A stretch of DNA of 64,000 nucleotides. It comes from Hyaloraphidium curvatum (lineage: Eukaryota > Monoblepharomycota > Hyaloraphidiomycetes > Hyaloraphidiales > Hyaloraphidiaceae). Shown here one piece after another: positions 36,301-46,819 of this stretch. A program made the position numbers and the translations under genes. Position 1 is the stretch's first letter, and every line of letters begins with the position of its first letter. A model generated the notes under the pieces. The model did no database searches. It saw only the letters and a list, made by a program, of their open reading frames with translations, and was not told where the DNA came from. The stretch lies in NCBI GenBank assembly GCA_025558095.1, contig JAIVFI010000026.1, forward strand, positions 62,001-126,000. The letters run 5' to 3'.

Positions 36301-36725
36301 AAAGCGAAGAGCTCTTTGTTTGTGACGAGATCCTCGGTGGCAGAGAAGGCCGCAGGCCAGTCTTCTGAATCAAAAGCTGACTGCAGGAGCTGGATCTTGC
36401 CCACAAGCGGGTCTGCCGGCACCCGTGGGTCCTCCCGGACGAGGGCACCGCAGCACTCCGCGAGATCCGCGAGGACCGTCTGGAGCTCGCTATCAAGAGC
36501 CCGGAAGACCTCGCAAAACGGCAGTGCAAATGCGCTTTGACCACCGAGCGCGAGCTCCGAGCCTCGGGTGAGCTCTGCAAGCTTAGCGGCGTGTGCGGCC
36601 TGTTTGGTGCCCCCGAGACGGATTGCCTTGAGAAGCGCCAAGCAGGGCTGGATCAGCGGCGCATGGGCCGGCGCGCCGCTGACTGCCGACGGCGCGCCGG
36701 AGGACGGTGATCCAGCGGCGGTCAT
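33355..36725 (-). CDS. Multi-exon unknown protein with repeats and a C-terminal PIP box
   Basis: The family is not recognised. Met at 36725 opens a long first exon of helical sequence, including DQWIAIGAWMFFACLDEDEK. Introns (GTGCGT, GTACGT, GTGCGT, GTAGGT and others, with CTGAC branch sites) lead through QVSRDEIGNLFNDLRDEDGN, then MIKSFPYLAFYEDAWILAVI, then a Lys-rich segment, then an exon of Ala/Pro/Lys repeats (34575-34935). Further exons give YWEACAGISREEFVSNFIDG and FDSIQPLAQLIIKLFPWVL. The acidic Ser-rich stretch (SDSSSNDSPDESEESSAEDS) and a Lys-rich stretch precede QQNSITDYFSQ, a canonical PCNA-interacting box (QxxIxxYF), about 27 residues from the stop at 33355. This indicates a nuclear protein acting at replication forks or repair sites. 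Individual intron ends in the 34.9-35.1 kb part are uncertain. Confidence 0.55.
34575..34935 (-). repeat. Coding tandem repeat (Ala/Pro/Lys)
   Basis: Degenerate 36-54 bp units such as GCGGCTGCTGCGGGCTTGGG (plus strand) encode variants of AAAPKSTAAVPKPAAG. The unit is in frame, so copy number can change without breaking the gene at 33355-36725. It resembles histone-H1-like or linker tails. Confidence 0.75.
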
Positions 36726-36892
36726 TCCGGGATATGGATGTGTGGTCGCGCGGACGGTTTGCGCGACTCACGCCAAAGCGCCGCGCGCCAATTCGCCGAA
36801 TTCGGGATCCGTAAGAGGAAGTGCGGGAGGTGAAAGGCGTCCTTTCCGGCCAATCAAGTATGTCTACGTTCATCTCGCTTTGGATAAACGAT

Positions 36893-37000
36893 TCGGGGGC
36901 CAGGTCCGTTTGCTAGCTGCCACTGGTCCACTTTGCATCTGCTTTCAGTCCACATTAGTTCTGTTTCGGTCGGACAAAGGAAAGACCGTCTACTTGCCAT
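36893..37000 (+). repeat. 11-bp phased TCYGCWT array, copy 2
   Basis: Unit starts at 36905, (36916 decayed), 36927, 36938, 36949, 36960 and 36970, that is 11-bp phase, with further likely units at 36893 and 36989. It lies 180-265 bp upstream of the start at 36725 and just 3' of the gene ending at 37021. Confidence 0.8.
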
Positions 37001-37020
37001 TGCACGGTACGAAAAGACAC

Positions 37021-38110
37021 CTAATCATCCTCGTACAAGTTGATCGCACGCGCAAGCGATCGTCCCTCATTCCTCGTTGCTTTCCGTCGCCCGCGAAAGC
37101 TAACAATACTGAGCCCTTTGGCATTTACCACCCGGAACGCCGGCTCCTCGAGGTCGACTTCGAAGCCCGGGAATAGCCAGCTTGTCTCGGCGGTAATTGT
37201 GACCTGGGAAAGGGGTTAGGAAACTTGCCGGGTGAGGCACCAACGCGCTATGACGTACTCGGAAGCAGTGGGTCGCGAATGAATCGTTGAACACGTAGTC
37301 GAGCCCAACCTCTACCTGCACCGGGGTCGCGTCGGGCGGGCGCTCGCGGGTGTCGTACTTGGCGACGAATTCGTTCGCGAGATGTAGAAGTGCGCCAGGG
37401 TATGTGACCATCCCAATCAAAGCGACCTCGGTCTCGTTGATCTCGACGATCTGGAAGTATTCGCGTCAATGCGGAGGTCCGCCGGTGCAAAGCAGGAAAC
37501 CCATAACCTTTTCGATGGTCATATGGTGCGTCAGCACGAGGCGAAAGAAGACTCGCCCGTCCGTCTCCTCGATGTTCGGTAGCCGGACAACGACCTTGGA
37601 TGGCAACGGCGGGTCCACGGGCTTGTCGAACTTGTCGATGGTGTACACGACCTTGCTGCTCGCGTCCAGAGCAACGTGATCGGTGATGTCGAGCGCCGCC
37701 GTCAGGAGCTCCGCCTTCGGGCGCCAAGTTGTCAGTCAAGCGGGCCGGGTCGTGATGCGCGGCCCACGGAGACATGCCTGCGACGGCGTGACAGCCCTTA
37801 TAGCACCACTCAGGGACATCTTCTGTTCCTTGGTCAGTTTCTCAGCGCTCTCCTGATGCGCCACGCGACTGGTCAAGAACGCCAGATCGATAGCAAGTGT
37901 CCCAACCAACCCTTCCGGTGCGCTCGACAACGCCGAAGTTCACCCTCCACGACCGGAGAATGTCCCGTGAGCTGATCCCGTGTGCCGACAGGAGGTGGGC
38001 GTGGAACTGGCTGGTTCCACTGTACCGCGTCTGGCAGCCGACCACGAAGCAAACGTGCTCCTCGACCCCATCTCCATCCCCGACCCCGTCCCCGTTGCCC
38101 CCGTCCCCGT

Positions 38111-38145
<35 letters not shown>

Positions 38146-40118
38146 TCCTTGGCGTCGGGCTTGTCGGGCGTCGCCTTCTTCAAGGCGAAGAACCCGAGCG
38201 GCGATGCATTGATCTGCGGTTTGAGGAGGAGCCGGTACGGGATATCAAGCGACTGCACGTGGGTTTGCAGCTGGTCCGTCTACAACGGAGAACGTCTCCT
38301 GCATGAGCGGTCTTGCCAAAGCGTGCCGGAGGGACGAGGACTTACGGTCGGGTTGAGTTCGAGGAATCTCAAGTTCTTGCCCTTGGCCTTGTGCTTCTTG
38401 GATGCCGGCCCCGGAAAGGGCGCGTACTCGTCGTCTTGGTGTTCATCCTCGGACTGCTCGTGCGTCCGCTTGTCCTTGCCCTTGGCCTTGTCCTTCTTGG
38501 ACGCCGGCTCCGGATCGTGCGCGTGCTCGTCGCCTTGGGGCTTCGGGGCGCTGCCGGCAGACGACACATCTGTCCACCGGACGGTAAATGCTGTTAGATG
38601 CGTCCGTCCTCGGCGCCGTTCGAGGTAAGCCTACCCCGGACACGCGGCTTCTTGGCTTTAGTCTCAAAGGCCCGTCCCCTCCCCCGCCCTCCTTTGCCAC
38701 GGCCCCGCTTCCGCGGCTCTGCCACAGCAGGCCCGCGGAGCTCTTCATCCTCGTCCTCGGAGTCCCCCTCCGGCGGGGGGTCGGGGAGCTGCCCGTCGTC
38801 CTCCGGCGGCGGCTGCGGGGCGACGACCGGGGGCGTCGCGGCGCGCGCCTCGGAGTCCTCCTCCGGCGGGGGGCCGGGGAGCTGCCGGTCGTCATCCAAC
38901 AGCCGCTTCTTGTAGACCTTGATGTGCTGCAAGGAAACGGAGTCAGTGGCCGCCCGTGGCGGTGGACGCTGCCCAGAAAACCACCTCGAAGATGGCCTTC
39001 TGCTGGTCGTCGTCCACCCCCGAAACCACCGTCTCGCCCGACGCCAACTTGCTCACGACGTCTTGCAGCCAAGAGGCCATCTCGGCATCGTCCGTGAGCT
39101 CGAGGAGCTGGCAGCGGAGTCAATCATGGCCCCGCTCCGGTCCAAGGGTCCGTGCGTGGAACACCCACATCCTTGAAAAAGTCCATAACGATGGGGCGCA
39201 CCGGCCCGCCCGCACGGACCACCGGCGCCTTGAAATACCGCTGGCCCCCATACTTTCTGCTGACTATCTCGCGACTATCAGCGGCCTTGTATAGCAGGTC
39301 CAGCTCTTCGATGACTTTGCTGCTGCGCTCCTTCTTGTAGTTGTCGATGTGCTGCAAGGGAAGGTCATTGGCCGCCGCCGGAAGGCACCGCTTACTGAAG
39401 CCCACCTGCGAGATGGCTTTCGCCCTCCGTTCATCCAGACTGCCCAACCGGACTCGCTTGTGCTTGAACTCGGTCTTCATCCATGCCGCGTAAGCCTTGG
39501 TGTCGAAGTCTGTAGTGATTTCGGCGAGCTAGCAGCGAAATCAGTGGTGGCCTAGCTTCGTTGGGGAATCTCGGAGACACCCACGTAGTCGAACAGGCCA
39601 ACGATGTCCGGGTGCGGGCCGCCGCCGGCCGCTTCGGGAACGTCGCAGGGTTCAACTTCTTTGCTAGCGAGCTGCCTCGCCAGCGTCGCTTTTAAGAGGT
39701 CGAGCGCGTTCGCCGGTTCGTCCGCCGGGACGGCCTGATCCTTCGGGTCGTCCTGGCCGCCGGAGGGCTCCTCTGCCGGTCGTGACAAAGGCGTTAGACA
39801 GCGCGCGACGCCGTTGCTGCTGGGCGTGGCTAACCCTCTCTCTGCTTGCCCTTGCCCTTCGTCTTCTTGACCGCGTTGGCCGGCTCCGTCGGCTCGCGCG
39901 GCCCGCCTGACGGGTCCTCTGCCGGTCGTGACAAGGCGTTAGACGGCGCGCAACGCCGTTGTTGGCCGTGGCTTACCCTCCCGAGGATTGGACTTGGCCT
40001 TCTTCTGCTTGGGCGCGTTCGCCTTGACCGCGAGCGACGCGTTCGCATGCGGCTTGGACTTGGCTTTTCGACTGGGCGACGTGGGGGCCGGTTGGTCTGC
40101 GCACCCGTATAGACGCAT
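37021..40118 (-). CDS. Multi-exon unknown nuclear-type protein with duplicated exons and a C2H2-like finger
   Basis: No known family. It starts MRLYGCADQPAPTSP at 40118, then basic stretches (KQKKAKSNPRE). Two exons, each beginning EDPSGG or EEPSGG, come from a tandem exon-plus-intron duplication. Next come two related modules, each split by an intron before HI: LDERRAKAISQ|HIDNYKKE and VDDDQQKAIFE|HIKVYKKR. An acidic Pro-rich segment (PPEEDSEAR..., PPEDDGQLPDPPPEG) and GKGGRGRGR follow. An intron at about 38567-38631 (GTAGGC...TCTAAC...GACAG) joins this to SKKDKAKGK and SKKHKAKGK repeats, a (DG)n tract and a finger-like CFVVGCQTRYSGTSQFHAHLLSAHG. The last exon ends VTITAETSWLFPGFEVDLEE...NLYEDD, stop 37021. 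The path between about 37930 and 37690 is unresolved. Confidence 0.5.
38087..38150 (+). repeat. CCCCGT hexanucleotide microsatellite in coding DNA
   Basis: About six perfect or near-perfect CCCCGT units, followed by CGTCCT variants. On the minus strand they encode an Asp-Gly run within the protein at 37021-40118. The unit is in frame, so slippage changes tract length without a frameshift. Confidence 0.8.
39765..39985 (-). repeat. Tandem duplication of an exon with its intron
   Basis: Two copies, about 39770-39840 and 39917-39982, of a roughly 70-bp block spanning intron plus exon start. On the plus strand both contain CCTCTGCCGGTCGTGACAA and GGCGTTAGAC, then ...CGCGACGCCGTTG... or ...CGCAACGCCGTTG.... 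In minus-strand sense each intron ends CACGACCGGCAG followed by AGGA(C/G)CC. This is a recent partial gene duplication. Confidence 0.8.
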
Positions 40119-40437
40119 GTTCAAAGACTGCAGTGGCAGCCGGAGGCGAGTCTCGCGCGCGTACCCGCTGCAGGAGAAGGCACCCGGGCACCCGGGGTGA
40201 CCACGTCCCGGACCCGCGGCCTCGGGCGCCGCTGCGGCGGCGTCGTTGCTTCCGGCGCGGGCGCGGCACCCTTGGGGGGCATCGCGTCGAGCGCGAGCGG
40301 AGGAAGAAGCCGGTTGCGGGAAAGAAGCCGGTTGCGGGAAAGAAGCAGAATGGAAAGGGAACGAAAAGGGATGAGCAGCGAACGAACGACACATCAAATT
40401 CTTAAGGTCGGGTTCTCGAGACGTACCATCTGGGGCC
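40119..40437. other. Divergent spacer with an 18-bp tandem duplication
   Basis: This lies between the starts of the minus-strand unknown gene and the Ulp1-like gene. CCGGTTGCGGGAAAGAAG occurs twice in tandem (about 40310-40345). Unlike the other island spacers, no 11-bp TCYGC array was seen here. Confidence 0.6.
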
Positions 40438-41340
40438 ATGGCGAACTTCCGGTGGAACGAACCCTGGGATCGGGGACTAGGTGCCGACGAAAGGGGCGCA
40501 GTGACTGGATTCGTTTTCACGAAGGTAACCCGGGAGCCTGGGGTTTCGGAGCTCGTGCGGCCCCTCGAGCCCGAGACCTGGCTAGGCGACGAAGCCTACC
40601 AACGGTGGCTCGAGCGCAGGGCCCAGTACTTTCCCGGAGTGGTGTTTCTCGACGGGCAGTTGACCCGTTTTGCCGTCGACATCTCCGCGGGGAACCCCGG
40701 CAACGCTTACCAAGCGTGGCGGAAGGTGGGCGTCGAGGGATACGTCCGCCAGAACATGCGCGCGAAGGGATACGAGCACGGCGTCGGCCGCGAAGAGAAG
40801 CATGTGCGCAGCGAAACGCGCTTCGCCATTTCACGACGCTGCTGGATGTTCCTCGCGCCGCTCTTTGTCAAGGAAAGGTCCCATTGGATCTTTGTCGCGT
40901 CGATGGCCCACTTCTTCGACCCAACTGCCGGCACGGGACGAGTGGGCACCTTCACGTTCGCTTTGGATCTCCTCTCGCGGTCTGGTTCACGGGCAGGGGT
41001 ACTTCGGGATGCCAGAGGCGTCGAACAGGTGGTGCACTCGATCCTCCGCATCGAGGGCTACGAGGTGGCGAAGGAGGAATCGTACTTGGACATTGATTTG
41101 GACGTCGGCGACGCCAAGCAGCTCGACGGGTCTGCATGCATGGTGTTTGCTATGGCCCACGTCGAGCTGTTCGCATCGCTCACCTTGGAAGGAGGAGGGC
41201 CCCACACTTGGGGTCCGTGGAATGCAGCAATCGTTCAAAAGAGACTGGAGGCATGGTACAAAGGCGCTGGGATCAGGCAGAGCGAAGTTCCCAAGTACAG
41301 GCACCATTTGGTAAAGGACATAGTGTTGGACATCATCTGA
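40438..41340 (+). CDS. Ulp1/C48-like cysteine protease
   Basis: A 300-residue, one-exon protein with the pattern of Ulp1-type (SUMO or adenain-like) cysteine peptidases. ETWLGDEAYQRWL (about 46-58) matches the 'WL.DE' entry helix. His149-Trp150 is in RSHWIFVASM, Asp161 in FFDPTAG, Gln228 in KQLDGSACMVF and Cys234 six residues later. The order H, D, Q, C and the spacing fit clan CE; the usual Q-x-N-x-x-D-C-G is degenerate (QLDGSACM). The substrate could be SUMO, another ubiquitin-like protein or an element-encoded protein. Ulp1-like proteases are recurrent cargo or domains of CACTA, MULE and KDZ-type DNA transposons, and a Tnp2-type transposase lies 1.3 kb downstream. It is divergent from the gene at 37021-40118. 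Confidence 0.65.
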   Translation: MANFRWNEPWDRGLGADERGAVTGFVFTKVTREPGVSELVRPLEPETWLGDEAYQRWLERRAQYFPGVVFLDGQLTRFAVDISAGNPGNAYQAWRKVGVEGYVRQNMRAKGYEHGVGREEKHVRSETRFAISRRCWMFLAPLFVKERSHWIFVASMAHFFDPTAGTGRVGTFTFALDLLSRSGSRAGVLRDARGVEQVVHSILRIEGYEVAKEESYLDIDLDVGDAKQLDGSACMVFAMAHVELFASLTLEGGGPHTWGPWNAAIVQKRLEAWYKGAGIRQSEVPKYRHHLVKDIVLDII

Positions 41341-41687
41341 GGTAGGCTCCCCCTTGGCACCTCTGCAATCGTCTTGCTGATTCGCAGGAGGGTGTGCCCA
41401 ATCCGGGAGATGCTTTCGGTTGGCTACCATGGTCGTCCGGCTTCTGGTGGCAGCGTTTACCGAACCGATGCGGGGCAACGCGACGTGGAATCACAGCAGA
41501 TGGCGCCCAGAACACGTCCGACGAAACTTGTTGGGTAATCCTATTTGTACAGGGAGTATAACCAACAATGTAGCTTAGCTTGCTTTGCCTATGCCGATGG
41601 CCACCGTGCGTGGCTCGCCAACCTGTCCGTCGATGCGGGTGCTGCGCCCCAACGAGGGCTGGCGTGCCCGGCGCAGCGGGTTCCCTT
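41341..41687. other. Spacer without a recognised feature
   Basis: AT-richer DNA after the Ulp1-like gene. A short AT-rich stretch around 41530-41590 lacks any clear repeat. Nothing is called. Confidence 0.45.
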
Positions 41688-42378
41688 TCAATCGAGGCTG
41701 CTTGCCGCAGAAGATGAGATCCGATCGATTCCATCGGAAGAGGGGAGGTACGGCGGGGCGCCGGTGCCAAAGGCTCTCGCGCCTCGTGTGGAGCGGCTTC
41801 CGCGCCCCCAACGCGCCTGCCGTTGATCGTCCCGCGTTCTTTTCGCCTCCTCCTTTGCCCTGCGAGCATCCAGCTCGCGGTGGAACGAGGGCGAGTTCCG
41901 CCACGGGGAGCCCACCTCTCCGGGGGAGGACGTGTCCAGTTCGTGGGTGTCTTCGTAGGCCGAATCACCCGGGGACGCGCCGGGTCCCGCGTCGTCGTCG
42001 ACCGCTGCCAGATCCAGCCATCGGCTCACCGTGGCCACCGCCCGGCCGCGTTGATCAGAGCGCCGCGGCCCGGCCGGTCCTGGAACTGCCGCTTTCGAGC
42101 CGCGGCTGCCGTTGCTTGCCGGTCGGGCGGCCTCCTTGGGGGCGTTGCCACCAAGCGCAGCAGACGTTCGGCGCAAGTCGGGAAAATTACGCCAGCTCAA
42201 GGTCCGTCTGCGTGTCGTCGGGAGCCGTCTCCTTTTTCCTGAGCCGCCGTTTCGACGGCGGTTCCGCGTCCTCTTCGTCGCCGGAACGCGCGCCCGCGGT
42301 CTTGCCAGCGGCTTCGCGGCGGAGCCGGCGACGCTCGGCCGGGCCGACCGCCGCCGGTGACGAGGTTTCGGATGACAT
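41688..42378 (-). CDS. Possible small basic protein gene (uncertain)
   Basis: Two minus-strand frames look protein-like. MSSETSSPAAVGPAERR from 42378 carries a nuclear-signal-like PPSKRRLRKK. A second frame, ending SSAASSLD at 41688, is acidic/Ser-rich with charged helices (RELDARRAKEEAKRTRDDQR). They would need an intron near 42185 (GTAATT donor), but I could not find a phase-consistent acceptor. It may be one spliced gene, a decayed gene, or a 63-residue ORF alone. The 11-bp array lies just upstream of it. Confidence 0.3.
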
Positions 42379-42398
42379 AGTTTTCCAGAGAACCAGAG

Positions 42399-42515
42399 TC
42401 TGTTTGGCGAGCCCCGCGAAGACGCGATCCGCTGCGATACCGTTTTGTGTCCGCATGGAGTCCGCTTTTGATCTGCTCACTATCTACTTGCCATCCGCTT
42501 TGCTTCCCAATCCCA
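42399..42515 (+). repeat. 11-bp phased TCYGCWT array, copy 3
   Basis: Anchor T positions are 42428, 42438, 42450, 42461, 42472, 42483, 42494 and 42505 (spacing 10, 12, 11, 11, 11, 11, 11), plus a unit at 42399. Units include TCCGCATGGAG, TCCGCTTTTGA and TCTGCTCACTA. It is 108-214 bp upstream of the transposase start and also upstream of the possible minus-strand gene. Confidence 0.85.
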
Positions 42516-42612
42516 TAACCTACCAGTTTGAGGCTAGGTTTCACATTCTCGTCGGCCGGCGCTAGTTTTCTCGAGGCACACAATCCGACCCCTTTTCTGT
42601 GCGCTGATACCG

Positions 42613-45600
42613 ATGAGAAGCCGGTGCCCTTGTTCAGGCTGTCGTGGCACGCATGCCCATCTGAATAGAACCATCAAGAAACACGTGAACGAGAGAGGCG
42701 TGTGCCACGAGTGGGGCTCCCTCGCGGACGGGGATCCGGCCCTTGGTGATCTCCTGGCGACGCACTTCTCGGCGAAAGCGTGGTTTTCACGGAAACACTA
42801 TACCAACGATTCCGCCGAGCGAAGAGTCCTCACAGCCTCTACGTGGGGTGCATCTGCTGATGACTTTGCACCGTCGCCCCCCGGCGAGGTCGCCGACCCT
42901 TCTCCCATCCATGATCCGGCGCAAAAGGCTCCGGACGTGACCACGCCTGCGGGCCAGACAAACGAGACGGCTGGTTCCGACTTTGCGGATAGTGGATCCG
43001 AGACGTCTGCTTCGGACTCTGCCTTCGGATCTGCACATGAATCGGAATCCGACTCTGCACTGGAATCAGACTCAGACACGGAACCCGACGCGGAACTGAA
43101 CGATTTCCACGAGTCGGATTTCGCAGAATCGGACTACGGAAGCGATGATGAGGCCTTTCTTCAAGGAATTGAGGAATCCCAGGAGGACTGGAGGAAGGCA
43201 AACGAAGAGGAGCATCGGCGGCGGATGGAACACCGGAAAAGGGAGGAGGAAGCAGCGGCGGACAATGCCAAGGACTTTTTCTTCTCTTTCCAGGGCAGCG
43301 GTTCCATCCAGACGGCTCACCCGAGCTTCAAGTCCGACGAGCACGTAATACGATTTCTCACCGCGGAACGGCTTCACGTGGAATACAAAGGGACAGAAGA
43401 CCATTACACCGACTTCATGACCAACCTTCTCGGTGATGCATCGGTGTCCCGCTACATGGCCGGGGTGCGGCTTGCCGCACTCTCGGGGGGTTATGCTTAC
43501 GAGAGTGAGACCACTCTCTCTACCGTGCGTGATCGGCTCCTTATTGCGCTACCCACAGGACATCATGTTTGCCGCAACGGATGCGTACTTTTCCATGGCA
43601 TTGACAGCAGGAGTGGCATGGACTTGGCCAAGGCCGTTGCCTGCCCCATCTGCCAAGCTGCCCGATACCTCAGGCATCCTTCCGACCGCCGTGGAGACAC
43701 TGGTACAGCACACAAGTACGCTTTCTACTTCCCCATAATCCCCGTCCTGCGAGCCATGTTCGGCCACTTGGGCCGGGCTAAAGAACTCAAATGGTGGTAC
43801 GGCTATTTCACCGAGATGTTGGGGCGGTTGCAGCACGAGATCGAACAGCAGCAGGCTGCTGCCGAGCGAGAGCAGGAACATGCGCGTCAGGGGGGAAAAC
43901 AAGGGAAGGGAAAGCAGAAACTGCAGCCGCAGCCGCAGTCACAGCCGTCACAGCAGCGCCCAGCAGCAGGCCGTGTCGTTGGGGACGTATTTGACGGAAC
44001 GGAGTTCCAGCGACTGATCGACGAAGGATTCGCGAATGACGACTCTGGAAATCTCGATCCCCGCACCGTCTGGCTCGAGATCAGCGGTGATCCCGCCGAA
44101 ATGTTCAAGCAGTGAGTTCATCCTACCATCCAATCCGTGTGGATGGACTGATCCGACCACAATAACAGGGCGAAGAACACGTTCGAACCCGTGCTTGCCA
44201 AGATATCCAACCTCCCGCCCGGCATCCGAACTGTTGATGGTGGTCAGCACCTCTGCATGCTCCTCCCCGGTGGGATGAAGTGGGATCACGAGTCGGTCAT
44301 CCGCCCGCTGCGGGAGGAGCTGCAGCAGCTGGCAGAAGGTGTGCCCGGGGTCAAGGATGCGTCCGACGGGGTCACTTTTACTATGCGCGGCCACGCGTAC
44401 ATGGTGCAAGCAGATGCGCCGCACATCAAGAAGATGGCAGGGTCTCGGGGACACAACGCGACCGTATCTTGTATGTTCTGTGGATTGGTTGGGTACGGGC
44501 GGTGCCCGTGCCTTCACCTGCCGGACGTGGCAAACGTGAAGCTGAGTGAGGCCTACGGGAAGCGTGGAGGCCGGATCGACTACGACCCGGAGAACCTTCC
44601 GATGTACACTGTCGAGACGTATGCTTCGACGTACGCCCGACTTGAGGCTCCCAAAGCGGCAATTGACAAGATCCAGAAGGAAACGGGTGCGTGCACCGGC
44701 GGCGGCGAGATAAGCTCGCGTACCTGACTTGGCGCTCGCCTCCTGCTGCTGCTGGTACCGCAGGTATCATGCGTCGCTCCGTGTTCGACATTTGCTTCTC
44801 GAATCAGGGTCTCCCGGTCACGCGCACTGCGTTCGGCGCGATGCGGCTTCCGCACTGCCTCGCGTACGACCGGATGCACCAGGTTGCTGGCAACGTCCAA
44901 CGCCTTTACCAGAGAACACTGAAGCCGAAGATGGGGAAGAAAGAATGGAAAAAGTTCGCGAAGGAGATGGCCAAGAAGCACAAGATCAACGTCAAACCCA
45001 CCCACATCACGGATTCCTCGCACCACTGCCAAGGGATGACGACGCAGGAGTACAACACGGCCGTCAACTCCAGGGACACTCCATCCGCCAGATGCCGTCT
45101 GACACCTCGTCAGATCGAGGAGATGGACCATGATATCGTGGCTTCGGCGCTTCTCCTCCCAAGCTGTTTCGGGCGCGTTCCCCGCAGCTTGGTCCACGAG
45201 AATGGGTACAAGACGGAGGAGTGGTTCACCCTCTTGAAACTGTACTATGTTCCCCTCCTCCATGATCGCCTGCTCCCCGAGGACTTTGAGGGCATCGCGT
45301 GGCTTGTTCGAATTGGACAGCTCACGGCGAAGCACCGCGTGGATACCGGTCTTTTGCACGAGGCTTGCTTAAGATACGTTCTCTGGCGCGAGGGGTGGGT
45401 GCGTGATTCTCAGCATTTAGTATTACCAGTAACACGCACCCGCCGCCCCCACCTCGCTCTGCTGCTCAGGACGTGCTATGATCGATCCGAGGAGGTCATG
45501 GGTGACGTCTGCACGTACAATCTGCACACGTTCCTGCATTTTGCGGAGCGGGTCGATTGTAACGGGGCTCCGTGGGCAACGTCCCAATTCCAAACAGAGC

Positions 45601-46605
45601 GAAAGATCAACGTTTTGCAACAATTGGTCGACAACCGCCGGGCGCCCATAGCGGACATGGCCGGCAAAGTTCAGGGCCAAACTCGGCTTGAGCTGGTGAA
45701 GATGGACCCTCGAATGGAGACAGCCTTCGTCGACCAGCGAAAGCTCCAGCGGAAACAGTTCGGAAAGATCTACACCGGCACAGGCTTCGAATTGCGATGG
45801 CCGTACCGGGTACACCGGGAAGAAGAGGTTGGTTGGTTGCAATAACCGTTTTCTGGGGCACTAAGCATCCAAACAACGTCCCCGCACACGGCGGTAGGGC
45901 CTCAAAAAGGTTCAGATCAAAGCGCTCCTCCGATACTACCGAAAGGGTGGCACCTGGGGGGGGTATCTTGCCAAAGACGACATCTCCCGCGCCTTTCGCC
46001 AGTTTGCCAGGCTTGAACTACCGGGCAAGGCGACTTTTGGCTCGGTGATGTCTTCGGGGAAGCCCGCGAGACGGCTCCCTTTGGTGTCTCACCGGGTCCA
46101 GGCAATCAACCGGACACGGCGCCTCAACCACATGGCTGCGTTCGACGATCCGGATCATCCTGGAGTCGAACGTTTTGGTTTCGTGCATTACTACATCGTG
46201 CACGAAGTGCAGGGCGAGGAGCATGCCTTTGCGTGGATGTCGGTCATCAAGGCGGCCGGTTTCGACGCGGCGGCGGGGTGGGGAATCAAATACTTCCAGT
46301 TTCAGAGAGACGGCTCTCACATGGAACATATGTTAGTGCCTGTCACCTGCCTGGACCGCCTCGTCGGGCTTTTGAGGCGCTGGGTAGGTGACCCGACCGT
46401 GGCTTCGACCGCGTTGGAGCCCACCGACTGGGGTTCGGACCCGATGGCCAGGGAATGGCATTACATTCTCGACCTCAACTGGATGATTGATCCCCGGGAT
46501 TATGTGAGTCCAGAAGCTCGTGCAAGGGAGAAGGTTCTGGGTGCGGCGAGGAAACAAAAGACTAGGGAACTCAAAAAGCGGATCAAGAAGCCGGATTCGG
46601 TGTGA
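42613..46605 (+). CDS. Tnp2/Transposase_21-like DNA transposase (CACTA-like)
   Basis: Four exons: 42613-44111, 44169-44686, 44764-45827 and 45916-46605. All are GT-AG and in frame, giving about 1,256 residues without internal stops. The N-terminus is a Cys/His module (CPCSGCRGTHAHLNRTIKKH), then an acidic region. The core includes ESVIRPLREELQQLAEGV and, about 40 residues on, KKMAGSRGHNATVSCMFCGL, the arrangement of Transposase_21 ('L.PL..EL..LW.GV ... KG..ACP.C'). Later blocks are LPHCLAYDRMHQVAGNVQ, SALLLPSCFGRVP, and YNLHTFLHFAERVDCNGAPW with TSQFQTERKINVLQQLV. The last exon carries VERFGFVHYYIV, CLDRLVGLL and HYILDLNWMIDPRDY, like the C-terminal part of Tnp2 proteins. I could not locate terminal inverted repeats. 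Intact coding suggests recent activity. Confidence 0.75.
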
Positions 46606-46655
46606 CGATGTGCTGCCGAACGCCTATGGCGGAATCTATATCGCAGCTACGTTGC

Positions 46656-46730
46656 TCCGCTATCCGTCTGACTGTAGTCCGTTTTGTCCTAGTTGTGTCT
46701 GTTTGCGATCTGCATGTAGTCCGCTTTCAC
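46656..46730 (+). repeat. 11-bp phased TCYGCWT array, copy 4
   Basis: Anchor T positions are 46656, 46667, 46678, (46687), 46698, 46709 and 46720, almost all 11 bp apart. Units include TCTGTTTGCGA, TCTGCATGTAG and TCCGCTTTCAC. It lies between the Tnp2 stop and the hAT start, about 100-165 bp upstream of the latter. Confidence 0.8.
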
Positions 46731-46819
46731 TCCTAACCCTGTTTTCACTGATCGCCTCACTCCCTTGGAGCCCATCGACCAGCAGTGTAGGTCTCTTCGC
46801 CACCCAACAAAACGGTTCA

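Noticed and set aside
37021-40118. Two separate genes (37.0-38.57 and 38.59-40.12 kb)
   Set aside because: An intron with GTAGGC donor, TCTAAC branch and GACAG acceptor joins them in frame, and the downstream part lacks its own ATG in frame.
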